From assembly GCA_003116995.1 (NCBI GenBank), contig BDSL01000046.1, positions 124,001 through 188,000 on the forward strand: a stretch of DNA of 64,000 bases, in the 5' to 3' direction. The notes under the pieces were generated by a model that had not been told where the DNA came from, did no database searches, and worked only from the letters and a program-made list of their open reading frames with translations. The first letter of the stretch is position 1. Each line of letters starts with the position of its first letter. This document shows positions 58,938 through 64,000 of the stretch, piece after piece. Source of the stretch: Yamagishiella unicocca (lineage: Eukaryota > Chlorophyta > Chlorophyceae > Chlamydomonadales > Volvocaceae). A program made the translations under genes and the position numbers.

Positions 58938-59631
58938 TGCGAGAAGGTCGCCGGCCCGGTCGAAGAGCCGGCTTACGTGCCAGAGGTCCAGCCTACAAGT
59001 ATATATTTAAACATGCATGTGAGTACGTATTGTTTGACGCGCCAACCAACGATGGTAAGATGGTTAGAAAACAGTAGAAAGGTTCCAAAGCGTACACACA
59101 ACTGCTGAACTTGAAATTGACGACGCCTTTTAAGAGGTTATCATATAAAACCAAGGAGTAAATTAAAGGTCGAACATAATGTTGTAGCAGTCATGCTAGT
59201 ATGTGAAAAATGATACAAATGAGGCATTTCCTATATGCGCAGCAACACCTGTAAATTTAATTGCAGAGGTCCATGTCCTGGTATTTATGCAACAGATCGT
59301 TGCCAGTCACATCCGCTGGGTTATGGGCTCCTCCTCAGGCGCTCATAAGATGCTTTCGGCGGGAGCGGCCTGGCGGTAACAAGGGCTAAGAGGCCCTGCC
59401 GCCACAGGAGCTAACTGCTTTTTTATGCAACCCAAGCGTAATCGGGACAATAGTTTTTGGTCGTGAACCCGCCAAATTGACGTCGCTCTCGTGTCGACTG
59501 ACGGCGCGTGTATCCTCTACCGTGATCTGCGATCCAGCGACGAGCTTCAATTGTGGCCCTCTTGGCGGCCATTTACACCGTCGTATTACCTAGGCATCAG
59601 ACCTACGGGGACAGTACTGTTTGGCAGGGTT
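58938..59631. promoter_or_regulatory. Divergent promoter region of glycosyltransferase and AP2-like gene
   Basis: About 690 bp separates the start codons of two divergent genes, so both promoters should be here. A TAAATATATA sequence (minus strand, 59009-59000) lies about 63-72 bp upstream of the glycosyltransferase ATG and is a plausible TATA box. For the plus-strand gene no clear TATA box was seen. Confidence 0.45.
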
Positions 59632-62600
59632 ATGGAGCTGTCACGTCCAGACGGCGGCGGCGGGCCTCGCCGACAGCTTACCACCCGCCCCGTCCGTCAC
59701 ACGGTACATATTGGCGAAGTCGTGGATCACAGGCAAGAGCCTTCGGTTGTCGGGATGCATGGTGCCGCTGGCGTGGCCGCTGTGTACAGAGCGACCGCTG
59801 CAGCTGGCAGCCTCGCGGCTGGCGGCCTCAGCCCTGCTGCGCGGCGCCCGAGTATTCCAATCGGGCTGATGCTTCCACCCCTGGATCGCGAGCAGCAGCG
59901 GAAAAAACCCCGGCTTGATGGCTCTCACGAGATGGGCAGTGCCCTGGAGGGTGAGATCGACGATGAGGATGTGACAGGTCCGCGGAACGACTTTCGGGAA
60001 TCGGATGGCGCGGACGTGCCAGGCAACTCCCGTGCACGACAGCAGCAGCAGCAGCAGGCCCCCAGCGCGAACTTGCCGCCTCCGTCGCAGCCTCAGCTGC
60101 AGCACACGCGTCGGAAGCAGACCCGACCGCTGCGATTGGTGCCCGTGGCAACGAGGGAGCTGCTGCCCGGCTCCGCCGGCCCCGCTGCCCCAGTGGGTTT
60201 TGGCACAGCCGCCAACGCCGCTGCGGGCGACGACGCCGCGGAGTGCAGCGGGCTGGCCTCGGGTCCCGCGCACTTCATAGGAGTGAAGCTGGTGGATGAG
60301 GGTCTGCATGAAGGCAAGCACTCTGCAGAGTTCATGTTCTCTCTCCCTGGCGCTCCAGCCGCAGGTAGGGCAGGGGGTTTCAGCAAGCTCCAATGCAAGG
60401 TGCAGGGACCCCCGGTTTGGAGGGCGAGGGTGATTCCAACGCCGGGTTTCACAAGCTTCAAACCCACACCAATTCGCGACTAGGAAGATGGTTTGGGAGG
60501 GTGGGGTAGCAAGGGGCGACTCGTGCACGCGATGTAGGAGAAGGCGAGGAAAGGCCATACGGTAGGAGAAGATGGTTCCGGATTGAGGGCCTGGGTGCAG
60601 GTGTCTCGCGAAGGCCTTTGCAAGCGTCTGGGATCCGCAACACGAAGTTCCTTCCAGCTGCGGTTGGCCACCTGGCTGCTGCTGCTGCAAGTACACAGTG
60701 ATATCGCCCCCACGCGATCCTGACTACCGGTCAGGCTCGCGACAACCAGCCACAAGGTCGTTTGTTGTCCCTGCTCCAACGCACAGCGCAGTGCCGCCGT
60801 CGCTCCCCTGGCCTCTCTTACGTCCCGCTCACCCAACCCCGCGCTGTCCGCCGCTCCTCACCAGTGCCACGGTCCAAGCTGCTGGGCCACTACGACACCG
60901 CGCGCCAGGCGGCCCGCGAGCGCGACCTGGCGACCGTGGTGATGCAGCTGGCGGGCGCGACGCGACTCAACTTCCCGCCGCAATCGTACGGCGTTGAGGA
61001 CGTGATGCGAATGGTGCGTCGATGGGCGCAGACCTTACGAAGACATCGCCCATGTTCAAAACGCCACTTGCGGATATGCGGGGACTGGGTGGGTGCCAGT
61101 AAGGGGGATCTGTTGGGATCCGTGCAGCGGCAGGGAGTAGGCGGGCTTTGTCTGTTCGGAACATGAGCCAGGCATGCTCTGCTTCACCGATTTCGGGAAC
61201 GTGGTTACGACGATATGCCGAGTCGTCCTCGGCCGGTCCTTTCGGTTGTGTTGACGCCGCTCGTGTCATGGCGGTGGACGGAAGGGGTTTGCGAGCTGCG
61301 GCATGACATTGCCTGCGATGACCAGCACAGTGCCAGACGCCATTCTTTGCGTACCACGCTCGGATGTTCGTCGCACGAGGTGGGTTGCGGCTCGGCCGGA
61401 CGCTCACAAACCGAGCTGCGCCTGCGCTATGCACGAGAAGCGTCGGAGCGGCTTCTGAGAGCCGCGCCGTGTGAAACCGCGCACTCCACCGCAGGCACAC
61501 GACCTGGCTGCTCGCCGGGTGGTGCCGCTGGGTGAGGCGGATCTGCTGAGCCAGGCTAAGACCCATGCTGCGGAGTACGGCATCGGGTCCCGAGCCTTAA
61601 CAGCCGGCGCCGCCGGCGGCACGCCGGTGGTTGCGGCGCCGGTGGACAGTGACCTTGGGGAGGGCGTTGCTGGGGCCATCCGGCTGGCGGGCCTCAAGCG
61701 CAGGCCGCGGCTGATCGCCTCGCTGTACCTCATGGGCCTTTCCAGCGTCAAGGGCGACGACAGCGTTGTGTACGACACGGACGAGGAGGGCGTGGAGGGC
61801 AGGAGGCAGCTGAACAACTCGCAGAGTCTGCGACCGACTTCGTCATCAGGTGCAGTGGTGGCTGGCGGACTGGGCACCCCCTTTCCGACGAGACCCTCGG
61901 CGGCCTCTGCCCCGCACAGCTCTTGCCAGGACAACAGACGGCGTGGAAGCCGCGGCGGCCGCGGCGGCAGGGGGTCACGGGGGGCCCGCAACGGGGCGGC
62001 AGCGGCCAGCGGCTCGTTGGCTCCGGTGCTGCTGTCCACGTTGCTGCCGCAGTTGCCGTACTTCGTGCCGCCGCTGCCGCCGGGGCACTGGAGGCTGCAG
62101 CGGTGGCGGCAGCAGCAAAGAGATCGGCGAAGGTACGGCAGCCGGCTGGCAGCAGCTGGTGCGGTGTGAGAAGGGCTCGGTGCTCTTGATCCCAGCTGGC
62201 TGTTTGACCGCAAGCTGGGTTGGCTGGGTTGCGTTTGTTCGTGAACATGTAGTAAGTGGTCCACGTCGGGAGCATGGCCCCGATGCGTACATACTTACCG
62301 TTGCCGCGATGTAACGCACGTACTAACCAGGTCGATCACATTTGTCCTAACTAGGTCGATCACATTTGTCCTAACTAGGTCGATCACATTTGTCCCGGTC
62401 GCAGAGGCGGCGCAATGCTGGAGCCGGCGTGCGCAAGGCCGCCCGGTCAGGAGGATGCAGGGAGGAACGAGCAGCAGCGGCAGCAGGCGGCGGCGCCTGC
62501 GGCGGTTGCCAGGAAGCGGGGGAGACCGAGGCTCTCCGTCAGGAGCGGTGGTGCGGCGGAGGGCGCTGAAGCTGAAGGACGCCGCAGGGGCGCGGACGGG

Positions 62601-63881
62601 GTGCAGCAGGTGGGAGTGACGCAGGCGGGGGTGACGCAGGCGGGTGCGAAGAGGCAGCGATTGGCTGCTGCCTCGCCGGCGAGAGTTGGCCCAGCCGGTA
62701 GTGCCGGTGAACGGGTTGAGGGCACCGGCGGCCGCGACGGCGATGGCGCCACGCAGGCTGACGAGTGCGGCCCGGGGCCAAGCTGCACGACTGAGGATGG
62801 TCCGGGTGCGTCTGCGCAGCTGCTGCTGGCGGGACTCGAGCCGGGGACCCGGCTTCGCGTGGCGGTGGCGATGATCCCGGTAGAGGCAGACGCGGAGACA
62901 ACAGCGGCGAGAGACCCCGAATCTAAAGTGGCCGCGACGGGAGGTGCATCACGTGATGCTGACGTGGACGTTGCTGGCACAGCCATAGCCTACCAGGCGC
63001 CGTTGTCAGCCGCAGCGCAAATACCAGCATTAGACGCAGCGGGCCGCTTGGGGACACGTGTGCGGCTGGTGGTTTCGTACGAGCCTTGCGTTTGGCTCCG
63101 GCTCCGACATGCGGGGCGACGAAGTACCCTGCAGGATGCCGGGGGTGGTGCGTCAGCAACGGCAGCAGCAGCAGCCGAGCCACCGGGCGCAGCAGTGCGT
63201 GGCGCTTCACCAGTTGCTGACGGCGGCGGCGCCACTAGCGTTGGTGTGGACGGTGCTGCACCAGTTGCTGACGGCGGCGACGCCACTAGCGTTGGCGTGG
63301 ACGGCGCAGGACCACCCCGCAAGCGTAGCTGGGCCGCCCTTGTCGGAGCAGCAGCCCAGTTGGACGCGGGTGGCAGCGGCGACTTCACTGCCAGCCAAAG
63401 CGACAGCGGCAACGAAGGGTGCGACGGGATGCTCAGCCCGAGCAGCAGCCCAAGCCAAAGCCCCGACTGGAAGCCGAGCAACCGCGGTCCGAGTGGTCCG
63501 GGTTACGCCGGATATGGCAGGCAAGCAACCCACAGCACGGTGGCCGCCGCCGGGGTCCACGCGGCTCGAACCCTCCCTGGAGTGGCGCGGCTGCGGTCCT
63601 TCAGGGATCCGGAGCTGGTGGTAGGTGGCGGCGCTGCCGGGAGCGAGGCGCAGGGTGATGATGCCACCGCCACGGCCACAGCGGCTGTTGATGGCTCTGG
63701 CTCTGGCGCTGATGCAGCAGGCGCGGCTGGCCGCTTCGTGGGGGTGTGCCCCGTGTTGGGTTCGGACGTGGGGCCGCAGGCCGGCGGCGGTGGCTTCCAC
63801 TCCGTGGTCCCCGTGGGAGCCATGTTGTGGCATACGGAGCCGCACCGCACTGCGGGCGAAGCAGCGCGGTTCTACGACCAG
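59632..63881 (+). CDS. AP2-domain DNA-binding protein with AT-hook, 3' end beyond window
   Basis: Probable transcription regulator. Exons 59632-60364, 60865-61013, 61495-62132 and 62405-63881 are in an open frame (about 999 residues so far). The last ends at a GTAGGA donor, so the gene continues past the right edge. The first AP2-like domain is split by intron 1: HFIGVKLVDEG (about residue 214) and then KLLGHYDTARQAARERD with LNFPPQSYG (to about residue 290). The Gly-His-Tyr/Phe-Asp-Thr, Ala-Ala-x-x-x-Asp and Asn-Phe-Pro pattern is typical of AP2. An AT-hook core KRGRPR lies at about residues 544-549. A second AP2-like start, GRFVGVCPVLG followed by TAGEAARFYDQ (to residue 999), is cut at the donor. 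Between these the protein is Ala/Gly/Ser/Gln-rich, with a duplicated 18-residue unit around PVADGG(G/D)ATSVGVDGA. ATG 59632 is the first in the frame after a stop; an upstream exon is possible. Confidence 0.72.
62324..62395. repeat. Tandem repeat, exactly three 24-bp units
   Basis: Units 62324-62347, 62348-62371 and 62372-62395, each ending ACATTTGTCC and differing at one base. They sit immediately before the acceptor of the fourth exon of the AP2-like gene, in the position of the branch point and pyrimidine tract. Confidence 0.9.
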
Positions 63882-64000
63882 GTAGGAGCACTCGCAGGCC
63901 CCGTGCGGACCGGCCAGTCTGCTGCAGCGTACAAGCTAGGGGGCGCTGGGGTCACCTAACAGCGAGTACGTGTCTCGGGCGCAGTAGTCACGTAATGATG
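63882..64000 (+). other. Start of next intron of AP2-like gene
   Basis: After the donor at 63882 the frame stays open to a TAA at 63957-63959. Reading through would give a C-terminus that lacks the rest of the second AP2-like domain. The splice is preferred because the domain is cut exactly at AARFYDQ. Confidence 0.5.

Noticed and set aside
59491..59631. Extension of the AP2-like frame upstream to 59491
   Set aside because: It would start at GTG, not ATG. An in-frame stop lies at 59464-59466, and the first ATG is at 59632.
62324..62395. CRISPR-like array
   Set aside because: The units are contiguous with no spacers, and the genome is eukaryotic; this is a simple tandem repeat.
1..64000. tRNA and rRNA genes
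   Set aside because: No cloverleaf-like set of A- and B-box sequences or rRNA core segments was recognised by eye. A covariance-model search would be needed to be sure.

Overview
This window is nuclear DNA from a eukaryote, most likely a flagellated chlorophycean (volvocine-type) green alga. The evidence is: genes with many short exons and GT-AG introns; a complete axonemal inner-arm dynein heavy chain; a plant-type riboflavin deaminase; a large Ala/Gln-rich nucleotide-diphospho-sugar transferase; a protein with two AP2-like domains; and TGTAA motifs shortly after several stop codons. Nothing bacterial, viral or organellar was recognised. The gene models below were built by hand from homology and splice phase. 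For every gene with more than one exon the reading frame stays open through all the proposed junctions.

Layout. At 1-1112 (+) is the 3' part of a PfkB-family sugar kinase. At 3755-2487 (-) is a complete four-exon PPPDE/DeSI-type thiol isopeptidase. It is divergent from a PyrD-type riboflavin-biosynthesis deaminase at 4360-5394 (+), whose first exon is not resolved. From about 5.4 to 11.9 kb no host gene is recognised. That stretch holds three copies of a dispersed repeat, two of which bracket a retroelement-like ORF, and some short tandem repeats.

The centre, 11902-44996 (+), is one dynein heavy chain gene of 73 inferred exons (about 4,587 codons). It covers the N-terminal extension, tail, linker, AAA1-AAA6, stalk with microtubule-binding domain, and C-terminal domain. 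Several introns are enlarged. One holds a 668-bp element with perfect 26-bp terminal inverted repeats and a TA target duplication. Two introns appear to use GC donors.

From about 46 kb on, the DNA becomes visibly more G+C rich. Genes there are: a PLP-dependent aromatic amino acid decarboxylase (46332-51469, +, 11 exons) with an N-terminal presequence; a 1,054-codon glycosyltransferase (58937-54377, -, 4 exons) with a signal anchor and a DTD motif; and, divergent from it, an AP2-like/AT-hook DNA-binding protein (59632-63881, +) that runs off the right edge.

The genes do not form an obvious pathway; this looks like ordinary nuclear gene order. The points most worth a second look are the altered AAA2 P-loop and long N-terminal extension of the dynein, the inverted-repeat element in its intron, the repeat-bracketed retroelement fragment, the dual AP2 protein, and the compositional step near 46 kb.
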